In this document: positions 1 to 9,235 of the stretch, one piece after another
Position numbering within the stretch: the first letter of the stretch is position 1
How the letters are laid out: each line of letters begins with the position of its first letter
Assembly: GCA_020635825.1 (NCBI GenBank)
Contig: JACJZA010000017.1
Location: 1-58,323 of the forward strand
Source of the DNA: Flavobacteriales bacterium
Lineage (GTDB): Bacteria; Bacteroidota; Bacteroidia; Flavobacteriales_E; Vicingaceae
DNA length: 58,323 bases
Direction of reading: 5' to 3'
Position numbers and translations under genes: made by a program
The notes under the pieces: model-generated
What the model was told of the DNA's origin: nothing
Databases searched by the model: none
What the model saw: only the letters and a program-made list of their open reading frames with translations

Positions 1-324
1 AGGATTAAGAACAGCTTTTTCGTATTCTTTTATTGCTTGAATTTCATCCGATTTTGCACGAAAAATGGTTTCACTTATGGTATGATTTCCATTAAATTCA
101 GGAGTTTGATGCAGGTATCCTATTTTAATGTCTTTTCTAAAAGTAACATTACCGGAATCATAACCTTCTAATCCTGCTAGAATTCTAAGAAAAGTAGATT
201 TTCCTGTTCCGTTTTTGGCAATAAAAGCTACTTTTTGTCCTTTATTAATCCCAAAGGTTAAGTCTTGAAATAAAATTCTATCGCCGTAAGATTTGCTAAG
301 GTTTTCAACTGAAAGGTAATTCAT
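1..324 (-). CDS. ABC-F family ATPase, N-terminal part (runs off the window)
   Basis: The first 108 codons are visible and the rest lies beyond position 1. The protein starts MNYLSVENLSKSYGDRILF and has a Walker A of the form AKNGTGKST at about residues 34-42, followed by a Q-loop region (IGYLHQTPEF). That start, without transmembrane segments, is typical of ABC-F soluble twin-ATPase proteins, which act on the ribosome (EttA/Uup type) rather than in transport. Alanine replaces the first glycine of Walker A; I recall this as common in Bacteroidota ABC-F members. The start ATG lies 8 nt after the stop of the upstream TPR lipoprotein gene, so the two are probably cotranscribed. Which ABC-F subfamily it is cannot be told without the second ATPase domain. 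Confidence 0.85.
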   Translation of the reverse strand, partial: MNYLSVENLSKSYGDRILFQDLTFGINKGQKVAFIAKNGTGKSTFLRILAGLEGYDSGNVTFRKDIKIGYLHQTPEFNGNHTISETIFRAKSDEIQAIKEYEKAVLNP

Positions 325-332
325 CTCTAGTG

Positions 333-1364
333 TTATTTACTTTTTAACACTCTATCTAATGCCAAAGCCGCAAAATCATAATCAGATTTTATTTTAAGGG
401 CAGTTCTAAAGTCTTGTTCTGCTTGTTTTAAGTTTCCTATTTTCTCATTACATAAACCTCTATTATAATAAGCTTCATAATATTTCCCATCAGCATTTAT
501 TGCATCTGTATAGAAACCAATGGCTACATCATATACATTTAAATACTCCTGGTGGATATAACCCAAATTAAAATATGGTTCTCTGTAAGGTGTAATTTTT
601 ATTATTTTATGATAGGTATCAATGGCTTCATTATACTCCTCATGTTCTTGACACCACATTGCATAATTATAAAGAGCTTCAACACTATTGGGTTTAATTC
701 TTAATGCATTTTTAAAATACTCTTTACTTAGTGTGTTTTCTTCTTTAAAATGTAATAAGCCCAATTGAATGTAAGCATCGTAATAATTACTTTCTTGCTC
801 AACAGCTGTCATAAAACTTGAAATAGCTTTTGCTGTATCTTGTTTTTCATAAAAAATCATTCCTTTTAAAAAATAAGCTTCGGCACTATACATATTTCGT
901 TTTAAAGCAGCATCAGCATAATCAATCGCTTGTTTATAATCTTGAATTAAGAAGGCCAACCAACCCAATTCAATTCTTGCTTGTACATTGTTATTATCAA
1001 TTTCTAAACATTTATCAAGAGTTCGCTTTGCATATTGGTAGTCATCATTCTTTTTACATAATTCAGCTTTAAGTAGGTAAAATTCAGGAATTAAAGAATC
1101 TATCTTAATTGCTCTTTCTAAGTCTTCTATTGCCATCACAACTTCATTATACTTGTCATACAACTGAGCTCTTTTTAAATATAAATTAGGATTATTTGGA
1201 TCATTTTTCAATTGAGTGTTGACTACTTCAAAATCTTGTTCCTTTATAATCGTTAAAGAATCTTTAACTACTTCAAGCTTGTCATTATTTTGTTGAGTGA
1301 TTTCCTCTGTACAAGAAAACAATAACAACAATAAACAAGGAATGATAATTTGTAAAATCTTCAT
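333..1364 (-). CDS. TPR-repeat lipoprotein
   Basis: 343 residues. I chose the ATG at 1364 because the product then begins MKILQIIIPCLLLLLFSC, a signal peptide with a lipobox cysteine at residue 18; the longer reading from 1391 would begin inside the recA terminator. After the cysteine and an acidic linker, tetratricopeptide repeats fill the rest (recurring patterns such as A.....A...Y..AI..Y..A), about eight units. It is predicted to be a lipid-anchored scaffold in the periplasm or outer membrane. No catalytic motif is seen and the partner is unknown. It lies directly upstream of the ABC-F gene. Confidence 0.85.
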   Translation of the reverse strand: MKILQIIIPCLLLLLFSCTEEITQQNNDKLEVVKDSLTIIKEQDFEVVNTQLKNDPNNPNLYLKRAQLYDKYNEVVMAIEDLERAIKIDSLIPEFYLLKAELCKKNDDYQYAKRTLDKCLEIDNNNVQARIELGWLAFLIQDYKQAIDYADAALKRNMYSAEAYFLKGMIFYEKQDTAKAISSFMTAVEQESNYYDAYIQLGLLHFKEENTLSKEYFKNALRIKPNSVEALYNYAMWCQEHEEYNEAIDTYHKIIKITPYREPYFNLGYIHQEYLNVYDVAIGFYTDAINADGKYYEAYYNRGLCNEKIGNLKQAEQDFRTALKIKSDYDFAALALDRVLKSK

Positions 1365-1374
1365 AATATTCAAT

Positions 1375-1398
1375 AAAAAAGTCCCGACCAAGCGGGAC
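1375..1398 (-). terminator. Intrinsic terminator of recA
   Basis: On the minus strand a GTCCCG / CGGGAC stem with a 6-nt loop is followed directly by six T. It starts 26 nt after the recA stop codon and overlaps only the implausible extended reading of the TPR lipoprotein. Confidence 0.85.
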
Positions 1399-1423
1399 TC
1401 AAAATTAAGTATAAAAACTATAA

Positions 1424-2422
1424 TTATTGGGCGTTCAAAGCTTCAACAATTTTTTGTTCTAATTCTTCCATTAATTCAGGATTGTCTAATAACAATTGTT
1501 TAACAGCATCTCTTCCCTGTCCAAGTTTTGTATCACCATAACTAAACCAGCTTCCTGCTTTTTTAATAATGTTTTTTTCTACCCCTAAGTCAATGATTTC
1601 TCCCACTTTAGAAATGCCTTCACCGTACATAATATCAAATTCAGCTTTTCTGAAAGGAGGTGCAACTTTATTTTTCACAATTTTAACTTTGGTTCTACTT
1701 CCTATCACCTCATCTCCTTCTTTAATTTGAGAAGACCTACGAACATCTATACGAATAGAAGAATAAAATTTAAGTGCATTACCACCTGTAGTTGTTTCAG
1801 GATTTCCAAACATCACTCCAATCTTATCTCTTAATTGATTTATGAAAATAGCCGTACAATTTGCTTTGTTAATCGAACCGGTTAATTTTCTTAAAGCTTT
1901 AGACATTAGCCTAGCTTGAAGTCCCATTTGAGAATCTCCCATTTCACCTTCAATTTCAGCTTTTGGAGTAAGTGCAGCTACAGAATCGATCACAATAATA
2001 TCTACCGCTCCAGAACGAATTAAATTATCAGCAATTTCTAAAGCTTGTTCTCCATTATCAGGTTGCGAAATCAATAAGTTTTCTACATCAACTCCAAGAG
2101 AAGAAGCATAAAACTGATCAAAAGCATGTTCAGCATCAATAATAGCAGCAATTCCACCTTTTTTCTGACACTCAGCAATTGCATGAATAGCTAAAGTGGT
2201 TTTACCTGATGACTCAGGTCCATAAATTTCAATAATTCTACCTTTTGGATAACCATTTACTCCTAAAGCTAAATCCAACGTTAAAGAACCCGATGGAATA
2301 ACATCTACATCTACAACCGGTGCATCACCTAATTTCATTACAGTACCTTTACCATAAGTTTTTTCTAACCTGTCCATGGTTAGTTGTAAGGCTTTTAATT
2401 TTTCTGTATTTACTTCGCTCAT
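1424..2422 (-). CDS. recA: Recombinase RecA
   Basis: 332 residues, the usual length. RecA forms ATP-dependent filaments on single-stranded DNA, catalyses strand exchange and stimulates LexA-type self-cleavage. Visible: Walker A GPESSGKT at 68-75, Walker B IIVIDSVAAL near 142, and the L2 DNA-binding loop region with GNPETTTGGNALKF near 205. The C-terminal tail is short and ends in EALNAQ. The bcp gene lies 22 nt upstream on the same strand, so bcp and recA may share a transcript. I saw no LexA-type box in the short gap, so SOS control is not evident here. Confidence 0.98.
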   Translation of the reverse strand: MSEVNTEKLKALQLTMDRLEKTYGKGTVMKLGDAPVVDVDVIPSGSLTLDLALGVNGYPKGRIIEIYGPESSGKTTLAIHAIAECQKKGGIAAIIDAEHAFDQFYASSLGVDVENLLISQPDNGEQALEIADNLIRSGAVDIIVIDSVAALTPKAEIEGEMGDSQMGLQARLMSKALRKLTGSINKANCTAIFINQLRDKIGVMFGNPETTTGGNALKFYSSIRIDVRRSSQIKEGDEVIGSRTKVKIVKNKVAPPFRKAEFDIMYGEGISKVGEIIDLGVEKNIIKKAGSWFSYGDTKLGQGRDAVKQLLLDNPELMEELEQKIVEALNAQ

Positions 2423-2444
2423 TTTATATGAATTAGTTTTTATC

Positions 2445-2912
2445 TTAATTAAAGTTTAATTCTTCAAGTATTTGTTTTGTGTGATCTTTTGTTTTTACTT
2501 TCGTTATCACCTTTTCTATCATTCCTTTTTCATCTATCACAAAAGTCGTGCGATGAATACCATCAAATGTACGCCCCATAAACTTTTTTGGACCCCAAAC
2601 ACCATATGCATTTATTACCTTTTTTTCAACATCTGCCAATAAAGTAAAAGGTAATTCATATTTACCAATAAAACGTTGATGTTTTTTCTCATCATCCGCA
2701 CTTACTCCAATTACTTCAAAGCCCTTTTTTGTTAATTCGGAATAATTGTCCCTTAAATTACAAGATTCCACGGTACATCCAGGAGTTAAATCTTTTGGAT
2801 AGAAATAAAGAATCACTTTTTTTCCTTTGTAATCTTCCAAATGGTGAGTTGTTCCATTTTGGTCTTTTACTCCAAAATCCGGTGCTTTATCTCCTTCTTT
2901 TAACATATTCAT
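2445..2912 (-). CDS. bcp: Thioredoxin-dependent thiol peroxidase (BCP/PrxQ-type peroxiredoxin)
   Basis: 155 residues, the normal length for PrxQ-type peroxiredoxins, which reduce hydrogen peroxide and organic hydroperoxides in the cytoplasm using thioredoxin. The peroxidatic cysteine is C46 in TPGCTVESC and the putative resolving cysteine is C51, the spacing seen in atypical two-Cys BCPs. The conserved arginine lies in GRTFDGIHRTTFVID. Two in-frame ATGs (2912 and 2906) are possible; the second leaves MLKEGDKAPDF. The gene precedes recA. Confidence 0.93.
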   Translation of the reverse strand: MNMLKEGDKAPDFGVKDQNGTTHHLEDYKGKKVILYFYPKDLTPGCTVESCNLRDNYSELTKKGFEVIGVSADDEKKHQRFIGKYELPFTLLADVEKKVINAYGVWGPKKFMGRTFDGIHRTTFVIDEKGMIEKVITKVKTKDHTKQILEELNFN

Positions 2913-2970
2913 AATTAAAAAAATTTTGAGTCATTTCTTTCGGAAATAAAATTAACACAATTTTGTGGTT

Positions 2971-2997
2971 AATAAAACTACAAAATGTAGTTTTATT
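2971..2997 (-). terminator. Perfect inverted repeat over the lgt stop codon, probable terminator
   Basis: Two 11-bp perfect arms (AATAAAACTAC and its complement) flank a 5-nt loop. The repeat overlaps the TAA stop of the lgt-like gene (2993-2995). The arms carry their own A and T tracts, so it could end transcription in either direction. No extra T-run follows, so it is a weaker case than the other terminators here. Confidence 0.5.
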
Positions 2998-4150
2998 GTT
3001 TTGATGATTTTTTTGACTTATTTGTAAAGGAGAAAAAGCCTACTATTCCAAATAAAAAAAGGATAATGGCAATTATTTGTGCTTGACTTAAATCAAAACC
3101 TAAAAAAGAATAACGAGGATTGATTCGAATGAACTCAATAAAAAACCGCTCAATACCATTAAAAGCTAAATACAAAGAAAATATTACTCCTGGAGCATTG
3201 ATTTTTTTTCTTAACGCCCATAATATTCCAAAAATAATTAAAGACATCACGGTCTCATAAAAAGGAGTTGGCCATGCTTTACCAGTTATACTTACCAATC
3301 CCATATGAGTGAAGTCTTCTTGCAAATTAATTCCCAATACATTGTTAGGATAATCAAAAGCCCACATCCATTCAGGTAAAAAACTTATTGCATCAGGCAT
3401 AGGAGCGTCATTTGGCATTCCCCAATCTCCATCTCCGGAAAGTTGACAACCTATACGACCAATTCCATAAGCTAAAATTAAAGCCGGTGCACAAGCATCA
3501 ACCACGTGAATAATAGATAGACCTTTTTTTCTGGCATAATAAACTACAGACAAACCTCCCACAATTAATCCACCATAAATACTCAATCCACTTCCTGCAA
3601 AAATCACATCAATAGGATCTTCCAACAATCGAGGAATGTCCTCAATCATATCGAAAAGTTTAGCTCCAATTATTCCTCCAATAGCAGCAATAAAAGTCAT
3701 GTTACCCACTAATTGGTGAGGATGGACTGTTATTTTTACTTCTTTGGGTTCAGGCAATCTTTGTTTTTCTGTTTCTCTATATTTTAAATAGGTTAAAATT
3801 GCAGCGACTACTATCCCGCCAATTAAACTACCTTTTGTAGAGAGCATGAATGATTGTGGATCAGCAGCCATTTCTTCGTAGCTTAAAAAAGCTCCCAACA
3901 CTTTATATCCTAATAAAAATCCAAAAAATGCATTTCCTGCTAATTCGCTGATTGTAGCTTTTTTACCTATTACCTCGGTAGCTTCAAAACTGGTCATCAG
4001 TCCGTTTTCCTCTTTTCGTTTCATTTCAAAAACAAAAAATCGATTAGCTGCAATAAAAGCCATAGCTACCATAAACCCAAACATAGGAATAGGGAAAACT
4101 AAATTTGTTCCGAATAAATAATTGATTAAATCTGAGAAAAAAGGAAACAT
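2993..4150 (-). CDS. lgt: Prolipoprotein diacylglyceryl transferase-like membrane protein (divergent long form)
   Basis: 385 residues with about seven or eight hydrophobic segments. Lgt moves a diacylglyceryl group from phosphatidylglycerol to the lipobox cysteine of prolipoproteins in the inner membrane. Family features are GLSIYGGLIVGG, GIGRIGCQLSGDGDWG, WPTPFYE and a final FNGIERFFIEFIR. Against the E. coli enzyme as I remember it, the His of SFHGG is Tyr and the Asn of GRIGN is Cys. The protein is about 90 residues longer than E. coli Lgt, with an extra N-terminal region and an insert of charged residues near 120-145. mtaB ends 3 nt upstream. Being the only lipoprotein enzyme here it may be the real Lgt or a paralogue. 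Confidence 0.75.
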   Translation of the reverse strand: MFPFFSDLINYLFGTNLVFPIPMFGFMVAMAFIAANRFFVFEMKRKEENGLMTSFEATEVIGKKATISELAGNAFFGFLLGYKVLGAFLSYEEMAADPQSFMLSTKGSLIGGIVVAAILTYLKYRETEKQRLPEPKEVKITVHPHQLVGNMTFIAAIGGIIGAKLFDMIEDIPRLLEDPIDVIFAGSGLSIYGGLIVGGLSVVYYARKKGLSIIHVVDACAPALILAYGIGRIGCQLSGDGDWGMPNDAPMPDAISFLPEWMWAFDYPNNVLGINLQEDFTHMGLVSITGKAWPTPFYETVMSLIIFGILWALRKKINAPGVIFSLYLAFNGIERFFIEFIRINPRYSFLGFDLSQAQIIAIILFLFGIVGFFSFTNKSKKSSKQ

Positions 4151-4153
4151 AAT

Positions 4154-5488
4154 TTAGTTTGTAGTTTGAACATTTAAATTTGAAGTATCTTTTATTAATT
4201 CTCCCTCGGCAATTCCTTCAAAATCGACTTTTTGAAGTTTTATGGATTGAATGGTATTTTCCATTTCTTTTTGATAAGGAATTTTTACTTTCACATAATT
4301 CTCTGTAAATCCATTTAAAAATCCTTCATGATTTTCGCTTTCAAACAAAACTTTTGAAGTACTGCCCATGTTCTCTGCATAAAAATGCCTTTTCTTTTTA
4401 TCAGATAAAATGTGTAACATTCTACTTCTCTCTGCTCTCACTTCTTTTGGAACTACCTCTGTCATTTTGTTAGCAGTAGTATTTTGCCTTTCAGAATAGG
4501 TAAAAACATGTAAATAAGAAACCGGTAATTCATTTAAAAAATTGTAAGTTGCTAAAAAATCTTCATCCGTTTCTCCTGGAAATCCAACAATAACATCAAC
4601 ACCAATACAACAATGAGGCATTAAAGATTTTATTTTATGAACTCGTTCAACATACAATTCTCGTTCGTATTTCCTACGCATTGCATTCAAAATCTTATTC
4701 GATCCAGATTGTAATGGAATATGAAAATGAGGCATAAATTTCTTAGAATGGCTCACAAATTCAATGATTTCATTCGTTAACAAATTAGGTTCGATGGATG
4801 AAATTCGATAACGTTCTATTCCATCTACTTTATCTAATTCCTTAACTAAATGATAAAAATCCTCATCTACACCTTGTCCGAAATCTCCGATATTAACCCC
4901 TGTCAAAACCACTTCATGGACATTTGTTTTAGCGACTTCTTCGGCTACTTTAATAGTTTCTGCTACACTATTGTTTCTACTTTTTCCTCTTGCCAAAGGA
5001 ATGGTACAAAAAGTACAGAAGTAATCACATCCATCTTGAACTTTAAGAAATGAACGCGTTCTATCACCTTTTGAATATGAAGGAACAAACTCTTTTACTT
5101 CTTTGATTTTTGAAGAATGTATTTCTGTTGCTTCTTTCTTATGAATATCTGTAAAATGCTCTACAATTTTAAATTTATCTGAAGCTCCTAAAACCATATC
5201 AACCCCTTTAATTTGAGCAATTTCTTCTGGTTTTAACTGAGCATAACAGCCAATAATAGCAATAAAAGCATCAGGATTAACTTTCAATGCTTTTTTAACT
5301 AATTGTTTGCATTTTTTATCTGCATTCTCGGTTACAGAGCAAGTATTTATGACATAAACATCAGGAGTTTCGTTGAATTCAACTCGAGCAAAACCTTCTT
5401 CCTCAAACATTCTGGCAATACTCGATGTTTCAGAAAAATTGAGTTTACAACCCAAAGTATATAATGATACTTTTTTATTGGAAATCAT
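4154..5488 (-). CDS. mtaB: tRNA t6A37 methylthiotransferase MtaB
   Basis: 444 residues. This radical-SAM enzyme converts t6A at position 37 of ANN-decoding tRNAs to ms2t6A. The N-terminal UPF0004 domain has cysteines C14 (TLGCK), C50 (NTCS) and C81 (IGCYAQ) for one cluster. The radical-SAM motif is C154-x3-C158-x2-C161 in DGCDYFCTFCTIP. The TLGCKxN opening separates MtaB from MiaB and RimO. A TRAM-like domain closes the protein. A TACTTTTG element at 5496-5503 (minus) lies 8-15 nt before the ATG and could be a -7 box giving a very short leader. lgt follows after 3 nt. It is functionally linked to tsaD at 47926, which makes the t6A substrate. Confidence 0.93.
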   Translation of the reverse strand: MISNKKVSLYTLGCKLNFSETSSIARMFEEEGFARVEFNETPDVYVINTCSVTENADKKCKQLVKKALKVNPDAFIAIIGCYAQLKPEEIAQIKGVDMVLGASDKFKIVEHFTDIHKKEATEIHSSKIKEVKEFVPSYSKGDRTRSFLKVQDGCDYFCTFCTIPLARGKSRNNSVAETIKVAEEVAKTNVHEVVLTGVNIGDFGQGVDEDFYHLVKELDKVDGIERYRISSIEPNLLTNEIIEFVSHSKKFMPHFHIPLQSGSNKILNAMRRKYERELYVERVHKIKSLMPHCCIGVDVIVGFPGETDEDFLATYNFLNELPVSYLHVFTYSERQNTTANKMTEVVPKEVRAERSRMLHILSDKKKRHFYAENMGSTSKVLFESENHEGFLNGFTENYVKVKIPYQKEMENTIQSIKLQKVDFEGIAEGELIKDTSNLNVQTTN

Positions 5489-5544
5489 AGGAGTGCAAAA
5501 GTACGGATGTCTATCGAAAAATGGAATGTATGGAACTAAAATAA

Positions 5545-5979
5545 TTAGCGAACTAAAACCAGTTCAAATTTGTTGATTTTTAACCCTGGTTGTTCATTTA
5601 CAATTAATGTAGGTTTAATAGTGAAAATAGTATCCGCAGGTGGAATAAAATTACCTTCTAATTTACCATAGAACTTCCATTTGGTTTTTCCGTTAGCTTG
5701 TATTTTTTCTTCGTTTTCTTTTGGAGACGCTAGTAATGGATCTAATCCTCCTTTTAGAATTTGCTCCTGACCTTTATAAAATTCAAAATCCATTACCATG
5801 ATTGGCTGTTGCTCATACTCAATATCACAATCAATATAAAAATCAATTTGTCGATGTTTTTCACAATTAATATTAATGGCAATGTTAGAATTTTTAGCAA
5901 CATCAATTCTTGATACCTCTGAATGACAAGCAAACAGAAACAAGACAAAAATGATAATAATGTTTTTATTTAAGTTCAC
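5545..5979 (-). CDS. Small lipoprotein of unknown function
   Basis: 144 residues, starting with GTG at 5979. The N-terminus MNLNKNIIIIFVLFLFAC is a lipoprotein signal with the lipid-accepting cysteine at residue 18. The mature part is beta-rich and contains two further cysteines (NCEKH and DCDIEY). It suggests a small beta-sandwich exposed in the periplasm or on the outer membrane. It overlaps the upstream hydrolase gene by 14 nt and is probably cotranslated with it. I do not recognise the family. Confidence 0.7.
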   Translation of the reverse strand: MNLNKNIIIIFVLFLFACHSEVSRIDVAKNSNIAININCEKHRQIDFYIDCDIEYEQQPIMVMDFEFYKGQEQILKGGLDPLLASPKENEEKIQANGKTKWKFYGKLEGNFIPPADTIFTIKPTLIVNEQPGLKINKFELVLVR

Positions 5980-6922
5980 TTATGAATTTGATAATTTCTG
6001 AAGCTAACAATGGAACATTTTTTAACTCAGGATTAGTATAAGCAGCAATATTTGCAGCTCTATCGATTGGTGCTTCTTTAAAAACATGGTTCATTTGGTC
6101 AATGATAATCAAAGTACTTAATTTATTAGCACTGTTTAAACTTTTAGCATCATCAACAGAAATTTGAATATCTGTATTACCTTGCACAATTAAAATAGGA
6201 ATATCCAACTTAGCTATTTCATTAGTTGGATGATATTTTATCCAAGAGATCATGTAAGGTTGAATAGAAGGACGAAACAAAGAATATAGAAGAATATTTA
6301 CATCTCCGACAGTGTCGCCTTGTCTAAGTTTTGAGAACACTCTTTCTAATTCTGTAGTCAACATTTCAGGTTGTCCTTCCATTTGTTTGGTAATGATTGA
6401 ATCTGCCGGAATACCTGAACCAGCTATAGAAATATAAGCTTTTGCTGGTATCTTTTGAGCCGCAATCATACCAATTAAGGAACCTTCACTATGTCCTGCA
6501 ATTATAATTTGATTAAATCTATCATCTTTCAATAAAATATTTCCCCACTCTACCACATCTTCAACGTACATATCAAATGTTAAATCTTCCTCTTTAGTCA
6601 TTGCTTGAGCACTTTTGCCTACTCCTCTTTTATCAATTCTTAAAGAAGGAATATTTGCTTCTATTAAGTCTTCAGCTAAATATTTTAAGGAATTATTTTT
6701 TCCTTGTAAAATCAATGAATTTCCATCCCTATCGGTAGGCCCAGAACCAGGAATAATTAAAACAATAGTCGAGTCATTCTTATCATTAGTTAAAAGAGTG
6801 CCATATAAAGATTTATCATCTCGAGTTGTTAATTCAATCTCCTCTTCTTTGAAATCTTGAGATTGTGCGATAATTGAAAAAAGTAAAAAACAGTAAAAAA
6901 GTAAATTATTTTTCATGCGCAT
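5966..6922 (-). CDS. Secreted alpha/beta hydrolase
   Basis: 318 residues from the ATG at 6922, which starts one base after the upstream stop; an ATG at 6916 is equally possible. A signal peptide (MKNNLLFYCFLLFSIIAQSQ) directs it to the periplasm or outside. The alpha/beta-hydrolase triad is visible: nucleophile Ser in GHSEGS, an Asp in GNTDIQI and a His in MNHVF. An oxyanion-type motif PGSGPTDRDGN follows strand 3. This layout matches the hydrolases often annotated as acyl esterases or YtaP/FrsA-like proteins; the substrate cannot be deduced. It lies in a run with the sugar transferase and lipoprotein genes. Confidence 0.85.
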   Translation of the reverse strand: MRMKNNLLFYCFLLFSIIAQSQDFKEEEIELTTRDDKSLYGTLLTNDKNDSTIVLIIPGSGPTDRDGNSLILQGKNNSLKYLAEDLIEANIPSLRIDKRGVGKSAQAMTKEEDLTFDMYVEDVVEWGNILLKDDRFNQIIIAGHSEGSLIGMIAAQKIPAKAYISIAGSGIPADSIITKQMEGQPEMLTTELERVFSKLRQGDTVGDVNILLYSLFRPSIQPYMISWIKYHPTNEIAKLDIPILIVQGNTDIQISVDDAKSLNSANKLSTLIIIDQMNHVFKEAPIDRAANIAAYTNPELKNVPLLASEIIKFISELK

Positions 6923-6923
6923 A

Positions 6924-8342
6924 TTATTTACCAACTCCCTTAACAACAATCATTACCGTATAAATAAGTATTTTAAAGTCTACCAAAAGAGACATATTTT
7001 CGATGTAAAGAATATCAAATTTTAATCGTTCAATCATTTGTTGAACATTTTCGGCATAACCATACTTCACTTGTCCCCAAGAGGTAATTCCAGGTCTTAC
7101 TTTTAATAAGTGATTATAATGAGGTGCTTCCTGAACAATTTGATCAATAAAAAATTGGCGTTCAGGTCGTGGACCAACCAAGCTCATATCCCCTATCAAA
7201 ACATTATAAAACTGAGGAATTTCATCCAAACGTACTTTACGCATAAATCGTCCAAACTTGGTAATTCTATTATCTTTCTGACTAGAAAGTGCTGGGCCAT
7301 TTTTTTCTGCATCGGTGTACATGGAACGATATTTATAAATCATAAAAGGTTTACCATGTATTCCTATTCGTTCTTGAGAGAAAAATGCCGGACCTTTTGA
7401 TGTCGCTTTGACAATAATTGCAGTAATCAAATAAAGTGGAGAAAAAACGATTAAAACAAATAAAGAAACTGAAACATCCATTATACGCTTTAATGCTTGC
7501 TGCCAAGAAGGCATAATTTCTTTGGTAATAACAATTAAAGGAGTTCCAAAAATAGAAGTCATTTTTACTGAACCTGACAATATATCATACATATCAGGGA
7601 TTATTTTAATGATTACAGGTAACCCTTCTAAAATGGTAATAATTCTACCTAGGCTTTTGTGCTCAGAAGATTCTACAGCTATAATAACTTCTTCTATTTG
7701 ATTCTCTAAAACTGTTTTTCTAAGGTTAATACAGTTTCCTAAATGAGGTAAATGATCACTTAACATGAATTTCTCATTTTCATCATTTACATGTGTAAAT
7801 CCTACTAATTTATTTCCCGAAGAATGAATTTGACCTTCAATTTCTTTATATAAATCTACAGCATTTTGGTTTGCTCCAATAATCAAAGTATTAAATCCAA
7901 TTTTTCGATTCTTGATTCTAATTCCTGTATAAGTAGTAAGAATAAAACGAAAAAGTGAAGTAAAACCAAAATGATAACTGAATAAAGCAAAATAGGATTT
8001 ATAATATTGTTTATAAGTAGCTATTTCATCATCTAAAATGAAAATAAAAAACAAGATAAGTGTTCCTATAATGGACAACAAAAATGTTTGACCAAACTCT
8101 CTTAATCTTGATTTTCGATAAATGTTTTTATAGGTTCCTGTAATGGTATAAAATACCACCCAACACAAAGGAATAACTGCTAATGCTATGTAAAAATTAT
8201 CATCAAAGCTGATTCCAATATCGTAACCATATTTTACAGGTTCAATTTTTGATTTACGATAAATAAAAAACAAGGCCCAACTTAACATGGCTGCTATTAA
8301 ATCTAACAACACATATTTAAGTATATGGATTTTTTTATTCAT
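6924..8342 (-). CDS. Undecaprenyl-phosphate sugar-phosphate transferase (exopolysaccharide initiating enzyme)
   Basis: 472 residues. Enzymes of the WcaJ/WbaP class transfer a hexose-1-phosphate to undecaprenyl phosphate and so start exopolysaccharide or O-antigen repeat synthesis in the inner membrane. Four N-terminal transmembrane helices are followed by a nucleotide-binding-like CoA_binding_3 domain (about 145-280) and a C-terminal bacterial sugar transferase domain from about 285. The latter has KRIMDVSVSL, the Lys/Arg-rich KYRSM motif, VRLDEIPQFYNVL and GDMSLVGPRP. The start overlaps the stop of the upstream lipoprotein gene by 1 nt. No other glycosyltransferases surround it, so it is an isolated initiating enzyme. 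Confidence 0.93.
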   Translation of the reverse strand: MNKKIHILKYVLLDLIAAMLSWALFFIYRKSKIEPVKYGYDIGISFDDNFYIALAVIPLCWVVFYTITGTYKNIYRKSRLREFGQTFLLSIIGTLILFFIFILDDEIATYKQYYKSYFALFSYHFGFTSLFRFILTTYTGIRIKNRKIGFNTLIIGANQNAVDLYKEIEGQIHSSGNKLVGFTHVNDENEKFMLSDHLPHLGNCINLRKTVLENQIEEVIIAVESSEHKSLGRIITILEGLPVIIKIIPDMYDILSGSVKMTSIFGTPLIVITKEIMPSWQQALKRIMDVSVSLFVLIVFSPLYLITAIIVKATSKGPAFFSQERIGIHGKPFMIYKYRSMYTDAEKNGPALSSQKDNRITKFGRFMRKVRLDEIPQFYNVLIGDMSLVGPRPERQFFIDQIVQEAPHYNHLLKVRPGITSWGQVKYGYAENVQQMIERLKFDILYIENMSLLVDFKILIYTVMIVVKGVGK

Positions 8343-9181
8343 TAAAAATGAAGAATTTTAATGTTATCTATCAAAAATTCGGGATTGGTAACCTTACTCT
8401 GAAACCCAAAAAATATTTTGTATTCGCTAGCATTAGGGTTAGATTGAAAACCTTCAGTTAGATTTAAATATATTTTTTTCCAATCATCTGCTGTGTTCAA
8501 ATAAAACAACCCTATTTGATAAGAATCTGCATACATTCCCACCAAAACAGGCTGATTGGTTTTAAAGTTTAATTCCATAAATATGGAATTCCCAAAAGCA
8601 GGCAATCCGGTAAGTTTGGGAGTGCTACATTCATAAAAATCCATATTGGAAGTTAAAAACACTTTTCCTGAGTAATTTCCTTCAAAAACGTCAGTATTGG
8701 TTTTAAACATGGTAGTATCTGAAGTAGCGGCATATGTAAATGGTAAACTTGCTGTTTCAAAATCTTCTTTCCAACTAAAGTTAACAGATGAAAAATAAGA
8801 AGACGCAGGATTTACTTCTGTAGTTTTATTAGGTTCGAGAGTAATTGATTCCTCATGAGGTTTTGTAAACAAATACCTAGAACGACGTTCACTAATTCCG
8901 TTCTCTTTTATGCCCGGATAAACCTGTATTTTGGCAGTACCTGTTTTTAATACTGGGAAAGTAACGGGTAATTCATATATTCCAAGTAATTCATCATCTA
9001 AATACACCCAAGCATCTGAAAAATAATGTGAATTAGTTCCTTGCGTTGAGTAACTTGTTGTAAAAGAAAAATGATTGATAGTTATATATGCAGGAATTTC
9101 AGCCTCTAAGTCTTTCTTATTACAAGACCAAAAAGCAAGAGAAAAAAACAATAATAAAATGTAAATTTTTACGTTGTGCAA
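8342..9181 (-). CDS. Conserved Bacteroidota-type lipoprotein, unknown function
   Basis: 279 residues, TTG start at 9181; a stop lies two codons upstream and no in-frame ATG is available. The signal sequence ends in LAFWSC with the lipid-accepting cysteine at residue 20. The mature part is beta-rich. An N-terminal portion (about 30-125) looks like a surface domain, and a second half (about 135-279) resembles a jelly-roll ending in FLIDNIKI, a pattern seen in carbohydrate-binding-like modules. The gene couples to the sugar transferase through a TAATG junction, so a role in envelope polysaccharide is a reasonable inference only. Confidence 0.75.
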   Translation of the reverse strand: MHNVKIYILLLFFSLAFWSCNKKDLEAEIPAYITINHFSFTTSYSTQGTNSHYFSDAWVYLDDELLGIYELPVTFPVLKTGTAKIQVYPGIKENGISERRSRYLFTKPHEESITLEPNKTTEVNPASSYFSSVNFSWKEDFETASLPFTYAATSDTTMFKTNTDVFEGNYSGKVFLTSNMDFYECSTPKLTGLPAFGNSIFMELNFKTNQPVLVGMYADSYQIGLFYLNTADDWKKIYLNLTEGFQSNPNASEYKIFFGFQSKVTNPEFLIDNIKILHF

Positions 9182-9235
9182 ACCTTAAAAATATCAACCT
9201 AAACGCAGTTTCAGTTTTATTATTGTGCAAATGTA

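Noticed and set aside
1365..1391. Nine-codon upstream extension of the TPR lipoprotein
   Set aside because: It lies within the recA terminator stem and would spoil a clear lipoprotein signal starting at 1364.
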